From positions 1,153,050-1,217,049 of the forward strand of contig NZ_LMNF01000001.1 in the NCBI RefSeq assembly GCF_001422485.1: a stretch of 64,000 nucleotides of DNA, read 5' to 3'. Every line of letters begins with the position of its first letter. Within the stretch, counting starts at the first letter, position 1. Source of the stretch: Agreia sp. Leaf283 (lineage in GTDB: Bacteria; Actinomycetota; Actinomycetes; Actinomycetales; Microbacteriaceae). The notes beneath the pieces were generated by a model that was not told where the DNA came from, did no database searches, and saw only the letters and a program-made list of their open reading frames with translations. This document shows positions 24,271 to 32,272 of the stretch, piece by piece. A program made the translations under genes and the position numbers.

Positions 24271-25779
24271 CTAGTTCTGGGGGAAGCCCAGGTTGATTCC
24301 GCCGTGCGACGGGTCGAGCCAGCGGCTGGTCACAGCCTTCTCGCGGGTGAAGAAGTCGAAGCCGTGCACGCCGTACGCCTTGTTCGAGCCGAAGATCGAG
24401 TCCTTGAATCCGCCGAACGAGTAGTACGCCACGGGCACGGGGATCGGAACGTTGATGCCGATCATGCCTACCTCGATCTCGTTCTGGAAGCGGCGCGCGG
24501 CCCCTCCGTCGTTCGTGAAGATCGCGGTTCCATTGCCGAAGGCGCCGTTGTTGATGAGCGCCACGCCCTCCTCGTACGACGACACCCGAACCACAGACAG
24601 CACCGGTCCGAAGATCTCCTCTGTATACGCGCGGGATGTGACGGGCACGTTGTCGAGGAGCGTCGGGCCGAGCCAGAATCCCTCGGCCGCGCCGTCGACC
24701 TCGATGCCGCGTCCGTCGACGACGACCGTCGCGCCGTCGGTCGCCGCGATGTCGATGTAGCCGGCGACCTTGTCGCGGTGCGCCTCGGTGACCAGCGGAC
24801 CCATGTCGCAGTTGCGGCGTCCGTCGCCGGTCTTCAGCCCTGCCATACGCTGCGTGATCTTCTCGATCAGTTCGTCGGCGACCGGCTCGACCGCGACGAC
24901 GACGGAGATGGCCATGCAGCGCTCGCCCGCCGATCCGAAGCCGGCGTTGATCGCCGCGTCGGCCGTGAGGTCGAGGTCGGCGTCGGGCAGCACCAGCATG
25001 TGGTTCTTCGCCCCTCCGAGCGCCTGCACGCGCTTGCCGTTCTTCGCGGCGGTCTCGTAGATGTACTGGGCGATGGGCGTGGATCCGACGAACGAGATGC
25101 TCTTCACATCGGGGTGCTCGAGCAGGCCGTCGACCGCGACCTTGTCGCCGTGCAGCACGTTGAGAACGCCGTCGGGGAGGCCGGCCTCGGTGAAGAGCTC
25201 GGCGAGCCAGTTCGCCGCAGAGGGATCCTTCTCGCTCGGCTTCAGCACCACCGTGTTGCCCGCGGCGATCGCGATCGGGAAGAACCACATCGGCACCATG
25301 GCCGGGAAGTTGAACGGGCTGATCACGCCGACGACGCCGAGCGGCTGCCGCAGCGAGTACACGTCGACGCCGGTCGACACGTTCTCGGAGTACTCGCCCT
25401 TGATGAGGTGCGGGAACCCGGTGGCGAGCTCGACGACCTCGAGACCGCGGGTGATCTCGCCCAGGGCGTCGGAGAGCACCTTGCCGTGCTCCGACGTGAG
25501 GATGTCTGCCAGCTCGGCCTTGCGCGACGCCAGCAGCTCGCGGAAGGTGAAGAGGACCTGCTGCCGCCTCGTGATCGACGTGTCGCGCCAGCCGGGGAAG
25601 GCCGCCTTCGCGCTCGCCACGACCGCGTCGATCTCGGCCTGGTCGGCCAGGGCGACCTGCTTGGTCACCACACCGAGGGCCGGGTCGTACACGGGGGCGG
25701 TGCGACCGGATGTCGACAGGTACTCTGCTCCGTCGACCCAATGGTGAACGATGGGCTGGTTCTCGGTGGTGTCGGTCAT
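24271..25779 (-). CDS. mmsA: Methylmalonate-semialdehyde dehydrogenase (CoA-acylating)
   Basis: 502 residues, aldehyde dehydrogenase superfamily. PFNFPAMVPMWFFPIAIAAG and GGAKNHMLVLPDAD are diagnostic of MmsA/IolA; the catalytic Cys is C288 in GSAGERCMA, the same position as in Bacillus IolA. It oxidises methylmalonate- or malonate-semialdehyde to propionyl- or acetyl-CoA with NAD+ and CoA, in valine or inositol breakdown. AGGAG precedes the ATG. No other valine or inositol gene is adjacent; the TetR gene behind it in the same direction may regulate it. Confidence 0.93.
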   Translation of the reverse strand: MTDTTENQPIVHHWVDGAEYLSTSGRTAPVYDPALGVVTKQVALADQAEIDAVVASAKAAFPGWRDTSITRRQQVLFTFRELLASRKAELADILTSEHGKVLSDALGEITRGLEVVELATGFPHLIKGEYSENVSTGVDVYSLRQPLGVVGVISPFNFPAMVPMWFFPIAIAAGNTVVLKPSEKDPSAANWLAELFTEAGLPDGVLNVLHGDKVAVDGLLEHPDVKSISFVGSTPIAQYIYETAAKNGKRVQALGGAKNHMLVLPDADLDLTADAAINAGFGSAGERCMAISVVVAVEPVADELIEKITQRMAGLKTGDGRRNCDMGPLVTEAHRDKVAGYIDIAATDGATVVVDGRGIEVDGAAEGFWLGPTLLDNVPVTSRAYTEEIFGPVLSVVRVSSYEEGVALINNGAFGNGTAIFTNDGGAARRFQNEIEVGMIGINVPIPVPVAYYSFGGFKDSIFGSNKAYGVHGFDFFTREKAVTSRWLDPSHGGINLGFPQN

Positions 25780-25932
25780 TGAACTGCTCCTCTTAATCGA
25801 TAGAGGGGGCCACGGCCACAGCCGCCCCTGCAGTCACGCTACCGCCTGATCGGGCCCGGGTGCAGTGCGGATCTGTCTAATCCGGGCCGTCTCGTTCGCC
25901 GTTGTGGCAGGTCGATGCCGGGCGGCGAGGAG

Positions 25933-26508
25933 CTACGCGAGCCCGTCGCAGTAGGCATCGGCGATCGCAGCCAGCTTCTCGCGCGGGATCTGCAGCTTGC
26001 TCATCTGAATGAGCCCCTGCGAGACGAGGATGATCTGCGAGGCCAGAAGTTCGGCATCGAGTGCCTCTAGTGAATTCGGGGATGCGTCGGCCAGTCGTTC
26101 GGCGACCAGTCGCTCCATCGTCTCGGTCGTGGTGCGGCACAGCTCGATGACCCGATCGTCTCTGCCGCCGAACTCGGCGATGCTGTTGAGCATCAGGCAT
26201 CCGCGTCGGTCGAGCTGGTTCGAGCAGTCGGAGACGATCACGTCGAAGAACTCGCGAATCGACCCGTCTGCCGTGCTGCCGACAGCCATGGCCGCGCTCA
26301 CGATGTCGATACGCGTCTGGCAGTACGACTCGAGAACGGTGAAGAACAGATCGAACTTGCTGCCGTAGGCGGCGTAGATGCTGCCGTTGCCGACCCTGGT
26401 GGCCGCGGAGATGTCGCCGATCGACGTGTTCGTGAATCCGTTGCTCCAGAACAGCTCGCGCGAGGCGTGGCGGAGCATTGCGTCGTCGAACTCCCGGGTA
26501 CGAGCCAT
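25933..26508 (-). CDS. TetR-family regulator
   Basis: 191 residues. The N-terminal HTH (about 8-55: AMLRHASRELFWSNGFTNTS, IGDISAATRVGNGSIYAAYG) and a C-terminal ligand domain with CLMLNSIAEF are typical of the NemR/AcrR-like branch. It lies upstream of mmsA on the same strand (153-nt gap) and is divergent from the cyclase gene. No ribosome site precedes the ATG at 26508; a 13-bp palindrome begins 3 nt upstream, so it is probably leaderless and autoregulated. Confidence 0.88.
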   Translation of the reverse strand: MARTREFDDAMLRHASRELFWSNGFTNTSIGDISAATRVGNGSIYAAYGSKFDLFFTVLESYCQTRIDIVSAAMAVGSTADGSIREFFDVIVSDCSNQLDRRGCLMLNSIAEFGGRDDRVIELCRTTTETMERLVAERLADASPNSLEALDAELLASQIILVSQGLIQMSKLQIPREKLAAIADAYCDGLA

Positions 26509-26510
26509 CG

Positions 26511-26523
26511 TGGTAGTTTACCA
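26511..26523. promoter_or_regulatory. Palindrome TGGTAGTTTACCA, candidate TetR operator
   Basis: Perfect 5-bp arms (TGGTA/TACCA) around GTT, beginning 3 nt upstream of the TetR start codon in the divergent region. Position fits an autorepression operator. Confidence 0.5.
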
Positions 26524-26596
26524 AGCCCGTGTGCCGTGCGCGCACTCTCAGGTTGCTATCGCCGACGAGGTGTAATCTTCCCGACTCTCCCGTGCC

Positions 26597-26602
26597 TAAA
26601 AT
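26597..26602 (+). promoter_or_regulatory. -10 box TAAAAT upstream of the cyclase gene
   Basis: TAAAAT ends 7 nt before ATG 26610, the spacing of a leaderless start. This favours 26610 over the in-frame ATG at 26601, which overlaps the box. Confidence 0.5.
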
Positions 26603-26609
26603 GAGGGGC

Positions 26610-28913
26610 ATGTGGGGTGACGGCGAGAGAGGCAGCGCGTCGCCCTCGGCGAGCCCTGTCCCCTCGACGAATGAAGGCCCCGCCTCCACGACACCCGGCG
26701 CCCGCATCTGCCCCGCCTGCGGCGCGCGATCGGTCGACGCCGCGAACTTCTGCTTCCGGTGCGGGGCGGCGCTGCCGGGCGCAGCGGAGCCGCAGCCCGC
26801 CGAACGACGATTCACGAGCATCCTGTTCGCCGACCTCGTCGGATTCACCGAACTCGCCGAGCGCACCGACGCCGAAGACGTGCGCGAGCTTCTCTCGGGC
26901 TACTTCGCCCTCTGCCGCAGCACGATCGAAACACTCGGCGGAGTCGTCGAGAAGTTCATCGGCGACGCCGTGATGGCGGTGTGGGGCGCCACGCGAACCC
27001 GGGAGGACGACGCCGAGCGGGCCGTGCGCGCCGCCCTCGAACTGACCCGGGCCGTGGGCGACTACGGCCGCGCATCCGGCATGGGCGCCCTCGCCGTGCG
27101 CGTCGGCGTCGTGACCGACGAGGTCGCCGTCGTTCTCGGAGCGGCCGGCGAGGGCATGGTCACCGGTGCCGCCGTCAACCTCGCCGCACGCCTGCAGGGA
27201 GCGGCCGCGCCAGCCACCGTGCTCACCGATGCGCACACGCGCACCCTCACGGTGGATCGCATCGACTTCGGACGAGAGATCCGCGTCGCGATCAAGGGCA
27301 TCGCAGACGAGGTGCCCGCATACCCCGCGCTCCGCGTCATCTCCGAGACCGGATCGGGTGCGGCGCCCGCCGCCGAGATCCTCACCGCGCTGGTCGGCCG
27401 CGATGCCGAGCGCGACGTGCTCACCGCATCCTTCGACCGTGTCGTGGCCACCGGCCGCCCGCACGTTGCGGTCGTCTCCGCCGACGCCGGCGTGGGCAAG
27501 AGCCGCCTGGTTCTCGAGCTGCGTGACCACCTCGACCACGTGCCGATGGCCATCATGTGGCACTCGGCTCGCTGCCTCTCGTATGGCGAGGGCGTCTCGT
27601 ACTCGGCCCTCTCGTCGGCCGTGCGCTCGCGCATCGGCTCGGTCGAGGGCGAGAGCGAGGCGGTGGCCCTGGGCCGCCTGCGCACCAAGCTCGTGAGCTG
27701 GACTCCGGCGAACTCGACGCAGCTCGACGACCTCGACTGGATGTGCGATCGACTCGCGCCCCTGCTCGGGGCCGACGCCGACGGCGCTCCGCTGCTGAAT
27801 TCGGGCTCCGCCGGCTACGGGCGCGACGAGTACTTCGCCGCGTGGTCGCTCTGGTTCGAGCGGATGTCCGCCGGAGAGAACGCCCCCGTCGTCTGGGTGA
27901 TCGAAGACGCGCACTGGGCCGACGACGGCCTGCTCGACTTCGTCGAGCACCTGCGCAGGCAGAACCCGGCACCCGTGCTGGTCGTGATCGTCACGCGGCC
28001 CGAGCTGCTCGTGCGCCGGCCCGCCGTCGGCCTGGGAGAGAACACCACGCTTCTCGAACTCTCGCCGCTCGACGAGGAGTCGATCGTGGCGCTCATCGCC
28101 GGGCTCGCTCCCGAGCTGCCTCGCGACGTGCTCCACCTGCTCTCCGCGCGCGTCGGCGGCGTGCCCCTGTACGCGCGCGAGCTGCTGCGCAGCCTCGTCG
28201 ACGACGGCCTGCTCGAAGACACCGTGCAGGGCCTCCGCCTCGCCCCGGGGATCAGCGCCCGTATGCTCGCCGACGCCGAGCCCCCCGCGAGCCTGCGCGT
28301 GCTGATCGCGTCGCGCCTCGACGCACTCGAGCCGGGTGCGCGGCTCGTGGCCCAGCTCGCCGCCGTGCTCGGATTCTCCTTCTCGATGCCCGCGCTCGCC
28401 GCGGTGTCGCGACGCTCGGCGGGCGACCTCGCCGCAGACGTCGCCACGCTCGAGACCCGCGGCATCCTCATCTCGATCACCGACCCGCTCTCCTCCGAGC
28501 GCGGGCAGTACGTGTTCAGCCACCCGCTGATCCGGCAGGTGGCCTACGAGATGCAGTCGCGCAGGTCGCGCAGCGAGCGGCACCTCGCCACGGTCGACTT
28601 CCTCGAGAGCGCGCCCGACGAGGGCTCGCGGGCCGCGGCCGTCATCGCCCAGCACCTCGTCGACGCACTGCAGCTGCAGACCGCACCGTCGGCATCCACC
28701 GAATCGGCCGCGCGCCGCGCCGTGCACTGGCTGCTGGCCGCCGCCGACTCGGCCCGACGACTCGGGGCGGCGACCGCGGCCACGCGGCTCTACGAGCAGG
28801 CCATCGACGTGTGGCCGCTGGCGAATCCGGCCGGGCGCGACGCCGACGGGCGCACCGTGCGCGACCTCGAGGCGCTCGCCCGCGAGGTGGCCACGTCGCC
28901 GGTCGGCACGTGA
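26610..28913 (+). CDS. Class III nucleotide cyclase fused to AAA-type ATPase
   Basis: 767 residues. An N-terminal double zinc ribbon (C34-x2-C37, C48-x2-C51), then a class III adenylate/guanylate cyclase domain with metal Asp D75 (FADLVGF), K115, D119 (EKFIGDAVMAVWG), and N190/R194 (VNLAAR), all catalytic positions present. An AAA/STAND-type ATPase follows with a P-loop GVGKSR (K297) and Walker B-like VVWVIEDAHWADD. Most relatives continue with long TPR or LuxR C-termini; this one stops after a short helical tail. Probably makes cAMP in response to a cytoplasmic signal. It is convergent with a Crp-type gene, 9 nt apart. Confidence 0.88.
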   Translation: MWGDGERGSASPSASPVPSTNEGPASTTPGARICPACGARSVDAANFCFRCGAALPGAAEPQPAERRFTSILFADLVGFTELAERTDAEDVRELLSGYFALCRSTIETLGGVVEKFIGDAVMAVWGATRTREDDAERAVRAALELTRAVGDYGRASGMGALAVRVGVVTDEVAVVLGAAGEGMVTGAAVNLAARLQGAAAPATVLTDAHTRTLTVDRIDFGREIRVAIKGIADEVPAYPALRVISETGSGAAPAAEILTALVGRDAERDVLTASFDRVVATGRPHVAVVSADAGVGKSRLVLELRDHLDHVPMAIMWHSARCLSYGEGVSYSALSSAVRSRIGSVEGESEAVALGRLRTKLVSWTPANSTQLDDLDWMCDRLAPLLGADADGAPLLNSGSAGYGRDEYFAAWSLWFERMSAGENAPVVWVIEDAHWADDGLLDFVEHLRRQNPAPVLVVIVTRPELLVRRPAVGLGENTTLLELSPLDEESIVALIAGLAPELPRDVLHLLSARVGGVPLYARELLRSLVDDGLLEDTVQGLRLAPGISARMLADAEPPASLRVLIASRLDALEPGARLVAQLAAVLGFSFSMPALAAVSRRSAGDLAADVATLETRGILISITDPLSSERGQYVFSHPLIRQVAYEMQSRRSRSERHLATVDFLESAPDEGSRAAAVIAQHLVDALQLQTAPSASTESAARRAVHWLLAAADSARRLGAATAATRLYEQAIDVWPLANPAGRDADGRTVRDLEALAREVATSPVGT

Positions 28914-28922
28914 CCGCGCCGC

Positions 28923-29612
28923 CTACGAGTTGACGTAGGCCCTGAGGGACTCGACATCGCTGAGGGTCACGCGGCGACCGTCGACGGCGATGCGTCCGTC
29001 TCGGGTGAGGGTGCGCAGCGCCGTGTTGAGCGACTGGCGCGCGACGCCGAGCTGCGCCGCGATGCCCGCCTGACTCATCGGCAGTTCGACGATGACCTGA
29101 TTGAGGTCGTGGCGCCACTCGGGAATGTAGGTGAGCAGCAGCTTGGCGAGCCGGCGAGGCAGGTCGAGGAACACGAGGTCGCTCTGGGCGCCGGTGAGGC
29201 GCCGCACGATGGAGGCGAGCTCCTCGACGACCGACATCAGCGCCTCGGGCGAGCTCGTGAGCAGGGCCCGGATGCGATCGGCCGGCACCGCGATCACCTC
29301 CGCCTCGTCGATCGACTCGGCCGTCGCTGAGCGCGCGAGGCCGTCCATCACCGAGAGGTCGCCGATCGTGCCGCCGGCCTCGACGACGGAGAGGCCGAGC
29401 TCGGTGCCCTCCGACGAGCGCCGGGCGATGCGGATGCGCCCGGAGCGCACGATGTAGAAGTGCGCGCTGGCCGTGCCCTCCTCGAACAGCAGTTCGCCAC
29501 GGCTGAGCGACACGACGAAACTGTGCGCTGTGAGGTCTTCGAGCTGCTCATCGGTGAACGGCGCCATCAACGAGGCGCCGCGCAGGTCGTAGATCGTTAC
29601 TCCGGAGGCCAT
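28923..29612 (-). CDS. Crp/Fnr-family transcriptional regulator
   Basis: 229 residues. A cyclic-nucleotide-binding domain (GELLFEEGTASAHFYIVRSG, GGTIGDLSVMDGLARSATAE) and a C-terminal winged HTH (MSQAGIAAQLGVARQSLNTA). The phosphate-binding cassette reads GDLSVMDGLARSAT rather than the GELxxxxGxPRxAT of true cAMP binders, so ligand binding is uncertain. Convergent with the cyclase gene. An internal ATG at 29567 is an alternative start. Confidence 0.88.
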   Translation of the reverse strand: MASGVTIYDLRGASLMAPFTDEQLEDLTAHSFVVSLSRGELLFEEGTASAHFYIVRSGRIRIARRSSEGTELGLSVVEAGGTIGDLSVMDGLARSATAESIDEAEVIAVPADRIRALLTSSPEALMSVVEELASIVRRLTGAQSDLVFLDLPRRLAKLLLTYIPEWRHDLNQVIVELPMSQAGIAAQLGVARQSLNTALRTLTRDGRIAVDGRRVTLSDVESLRAYVNS

Positions 29613-29672
29613 TCCGGCAGGGTACCAGCGAGGCCGCGCCCAGTTGGAGCGCGCTGGCCTCGCGAGGCGCTA

Positions 29673-29737
29673 CCAATTCAGGAGGAGAGGCCGGCCACGT
29701 GGATAGTGGCGGCGGCTGCGCTGTCCTCCTGAATTGG
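29673..29737. repeat. Palindromic about-60-bp repeat, copy A
   Basis: Arms CCAATTCAGGAGGA (29673-29686) and its exact reverse complement (29724-29737) enclose a core TGGATAGTGGCGGCGGC. Copies B (56691-56753) and C (57720-57779) have the same arms, same core and same orientation. No coding role is apparent. Confidence 0.85.
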
Positions 29738-29833
29738 ATACGCCGAACTCCCGCCAGTGAGGCCCGTCGGGGGTGGATTACGGGACAACGGTTCAATCGG
29801 TGTCCGTGGCCGGTGCCGTAGCGTGTCTCTCAC

Positions 29834-30583
29834 GTGCTGCGGCATCTGAGGGGTACACGACATGAATGGCACAGTGTGGGGAACGTGACTGAGGGCCGGC
29901 GTCGAAGCGGTACGTCTGTGTGGATCATGGCGCCTCTGGTGATGCTGGTGGTGGTTGCAGTTCTCTGGTTCTGGCTGACGTTCACTCCTGGTAGCGAGGA
30001 TACGGTCGCAGCCGTGCGGTGGGTGTTTGTTCTGTTCTCGGTGATTCTCGGTCTCTATGCGGTCGGTCTCGGTGCTTCCGTCGTCGCCGCTCTGGTGTTG
30101 GGGGTCTACGACTACCAAGTGATCAGGCGCCAACTCATGGAGTTCGGGACGAGTCCGGAACCCGGGCTAGGTTTCGTCACCGAGCACGATCGTGCGCTGG
30201 ACCGTGCATTGACTCGCCTGAAGTACTTGTCACGACAACGTGGAGCATACGTGTTGGTGCGGATCACCGCAGCCGGTATCACTCTGTCGACGCGCACGAC
30301 GCTTCTGGCGCAGTTCTCCCCCCGGGAAGTGACAGGGTTCTCGATCTCGGCTGCGCGAGGTCTGTCGCGGCACGAGCTGGTGGCCCATATCGCTCTAGGA
30401 GATGCTGAGGGGATGGTGCCCCTGGCTCGATTGCGGTGGCCGCGGAGTATCGCCTCGGATGCCCAGGCGCACCTCCGCGAACGGGTTCTTGAAGACGCAG
30501 AAGCTGTTGTCCGTGGCGGCGTGGTGGCGACGGAATACCCCTCCCGAATCAGGAACGCGAGGACGCCGCGGTCAGGCTCTTGA
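29834..30583 (+). CDS. Membrane protein of unknown function
   Basis: 249 residues from GTG 29834; I do not recognise the family. Two or three hydrophobic segments (APLVMLVVVAVLWFWLTF, then WVFVLFSVILGLYAVGLGAS running into VVAALVLGVY) precede a soluble domain of about 150 residues with TAAGITLSTRTTLLAQFSPR. Codon use is less GC-biased than in the neighbours (more GTT, TCT, TTG), which suggests recent acquisition. TAGCGT at 29819-29824 ends 9 nt before GTG 29834 and could be its promoter; GTG 29885 is an alternative start. Copy A of the palindromic repeat is about 100 nt upstream. Confidence 0.6.
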   Translation: MLRHLRGTRHEWHSVGNVTEGRRRSGTSVWIMAPLVMLVVVAVLWFWLTFTPGSEDTVAAVRWVFVLFSVILGLYAVGLGASVVAALVLGVYDYQVIRRQLMEFGTSPEPGLGFVTEHDRALDRALTRLKYLSRQRGAYVLVRITAAGITLSTRTTLLAQFSPREVTGFSISAARGLSRHELVAHIALGDAEGMVPLARLRWPRSIASDAQAHLRERVLEDAEAVVRGGVVATEYPSRIRNARTPRSGS

Positions 30584-30845
30584 GGCCCGCGAACTCCAGG
30601 TACTGCCGGCCGGCGCGGCTGATGTAGGTCACGAGGGTGTGCCCGCAGGAGCGGCACAGCATGATCACTCCCTCGGCATCCCGCTCGACGATCGCCTCGC
30701 TCAGCGCGGCAGCATCGCCGCAGTGTCGGCAGGTGGCGACCGCCGTCGTGATGTCGATCCGCAGGATCTCGCCAAGGGGGCCGGCGGCCGCGTTGCCATC
30801 GACGCGGCTCATGGGGATGTTCGCTTGTCGGGCGTGCTCGGGCAT
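30549..30845 (-). CDS. DUF6510 zinc-ribbon protein
   Basis: 98 residues. Two Cys pairs, CRHC and CRSC, form a zinc ribbon, the pattern of DUF6510 proteins. ATG 30845 has GGAGGA upstream and follows the flavin reductase stop by 1 nt, so it is the last gene of the three-gene Moco oxidoreductase operon. Role unknown; a small accessory or metal-binding partner of that system is plausible. It overlaps the convergent membrane-protein gene by 35 nt at the 3' end. Confidence 0.8.
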   Translation of the reverse strand: MPEHARQANIPMSRVDGNAAAGPLGEILRIDITTAVATCRHCGDAAALSEAIVERDAEGVIMLCRSCGHTLVTYISRAGRQYLEFAGLKSLTAASSRS

Positions 30846-30846
30846 G

Positions 30847-31572
30847 TCAGCTTCCTCCGAAACGCTCGGTCTTGATTCGTTCGGCCGGATGCCCCAGGTC
30901 GACGAGGATGCGCGCGACCGCCTCGACGAAACCGGTCGGCCCGCAGACGTACACGAGCGGGTTGTCGGCCACGGGCAGGGTGGATGCCTCGATGTCGGCC
31001 CGAGTGACACGTCCGGCCGTGCGCGCGAAGCCGGCTGGGGCGGTGCGGGTGTAGACCCAGTCGAGGGCGAAGCTGTCGTCGACGAGTCCCTCGAGTTCCG
31101 ACGCGTAGTACGCGTCCTCCGGCGCACGAACCGAGTACAGCATCCGGAACTTCGCCGCGCTCGCCGCCGCCCTGTGTGCACGGGCGATCGACACGAGCGG
31201 AACGATGCCGGACCCGCCGGCGATGAGCTGCACCGGCTCGGTCTGGGAGTCGCGCCAGACGAAGAAGTTGCCGAGCGGCCCGCGCACCTCGAGCATGTCG
31301 CCGGGCTGCACGTCTTGCACGAGATAGGGCGAGACCTCGCCGTCGGGCAGCTCGTCGACGGCGAGTTCGATGCTGTGCCCGTCGCCGAACGAGGCGATCG
31401 AGTACGAGCGCACGGCCTGGTAGCCGTCTTCAGCGGTCAGGCGCAGGTCGAGGTGCTGTCCGGCCAGGTTGCCGGGCCACTCGGGCACGTCGAGAACGAG
31501 AACACGGCCCTGGGGCGTGACACGCATGGCCCGGGCCACCGTTCCTACAAGCCAGCCGGCGACGATCGCCAC
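30847..31572 (-). CDS. FAD/NAD(P)-binding ferredoxin-reductase-type oxidoreductase
   Basis: 241 residues from GTG 31572, which overlaps the upstream stop by 1 nt (TAGTG). FNR-fold markers: RSYSIAS for FAD, GGSGIVPLVSIA for NAD(P)H, and YVCGPTGFVEAV. There is no 2Fe-2S domain, so it is a bare flavin reductase. Encoded between the Moco enzyme and DUF6510 genes, it probably supplies electrons to the Moco enzyme in place of the membrane cytochrome MsrQ used by Gram-negative bacteria. The longer open frame upstream is a shadow of the Moco gene. Confidence 0.88.
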   Translation of the reverse strand: MAIVAGWLVGTVARAMRVTPQGRVLVLDVPEWPGNLAGQHLDLRLTAEDGYQAVRSYSIASFGDGHSIELAVDELPDGEVSPYLVQDVQPGDMLEVRGPLGNFFVWRDSQTEPVQLIAGGSGIVPLVSIARAHRAAASAAKFRMLYSVRAPEDAYYASELEGLVDDSFALDWVYTRTAPAGFARTAGRVTRADIEASTLPVADNPLVYVCGPTGFVEAVARILVDLGHPAERIKTERFGGS

Positions 31573-32165
31573 TACCAGTACCGCTGCTCTTTCCAGGGGT
31601 CGCCGTACATGTTGTAGCCGTTCTGCTCCCAGAAGCCGGGGTCGTCGTCGGAGTGCATGCGGATGCCGTGCACCCACTTGGCGCTCTTCCAGAAGTACAG
31701 GTGCGGAACCAGCAGCCGGGCAGGGCCGCCGTGCTCGGGGTCGAGCGGCTCGCCGTCGAACTCGAAAGCGATCCAGGCCTTGCCATCGAGGAGGTCTTCG
31801 AGGGGGACGTTCGTCGTGTAGCCGCCGTACGACTCGATCATCGTGTACGCATCAGAGGTGTCGATGTCGGCGAACAGCGTGTCGAGCGAGACGCCGCGCC
31901 ACGACGTGCCGAGCTTCGACCAGCGCGTCACGCAGTGGATGTCGGTGTGCACGTCTTCGATGGGCAGAGCCATGAGCTCGTCCCAGCTCCAGGTCGTCAC
32001 GGCACCGGACTCGGTGGTGATGCTGAAGCTCCAGTCGGCGGTGTCGATGCGGGGCGTGGGCCCTGCCGACAGCACCGGGAAGTCTTCGGTGAGGTACTGG
32101 CCCGGGGGAAGCTCCGGGTCGGACTCGCGCCTGCGAGCCCCGAAACCGCGGGAGAAGACTGCCAT
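31572..32165 (-). CDS. Sulfite-oxidase-family molybdopterin oxidoreductase
   Basis: 197 residues, a single oxidoreductase-molybdopterin-binding domain. C78 in HTDIHCVTRW is the Mo-ligating cysteine. The N-terminus (FSRGFGARRRESD) has Arg pairs but no hydrophobic stretch, so no Tat export is visible and it seems cytoplasmic. Resembles the catalytic part of MsrP/YedY; substrate (sulfoxide, sulfite or other) unknown. First gene of a three-gene operon with a flavin reductase and DUF6510; Moco genes lie at 53-55 kb. Confidence 0.88.
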   Translation of the reverse strand: MAVFSRGFGARRRESDPELPPGQYLTEDFPVLSAGPTPRIDTADWSFSITTESGAVTTWSWDELMALPIEDVHTDIHCVTRWSKLGTSWRGVSLDTLFADIDTSDAYTMIESYGGYTTNVPLEDLLDGKAWIAFEFDGEPLDPEHGGPARLLVPHLYFWKSAKWVHGIRMHSDDDPGFWEQNGYNMYGDPWKEQRYW

Positions 32166-32272
32166 GGTGTGCTCCTTGTTCTGGTGTGGGTGGATGTCGC
32201 AGGTGCCTGTATCGATTGTGCCCTAAACGCTGCCGTAAGCGGTGGGTGGCAACATCTATTGCCGGATCGAAT

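Noticed and set aside
26556-28727. 723-residue open frame on the minus strand
   Set aside because: Antisense to the cyclase gene, which has clear catalytic motifs; the minus-strand translation has none.
29673-29737. Palindromic repeat as a rho-independent terminator
   Set aside because: No T-tract, a conserved core in the loop, and a copy located before a gene rather than behind one; a dispersed element fits better.
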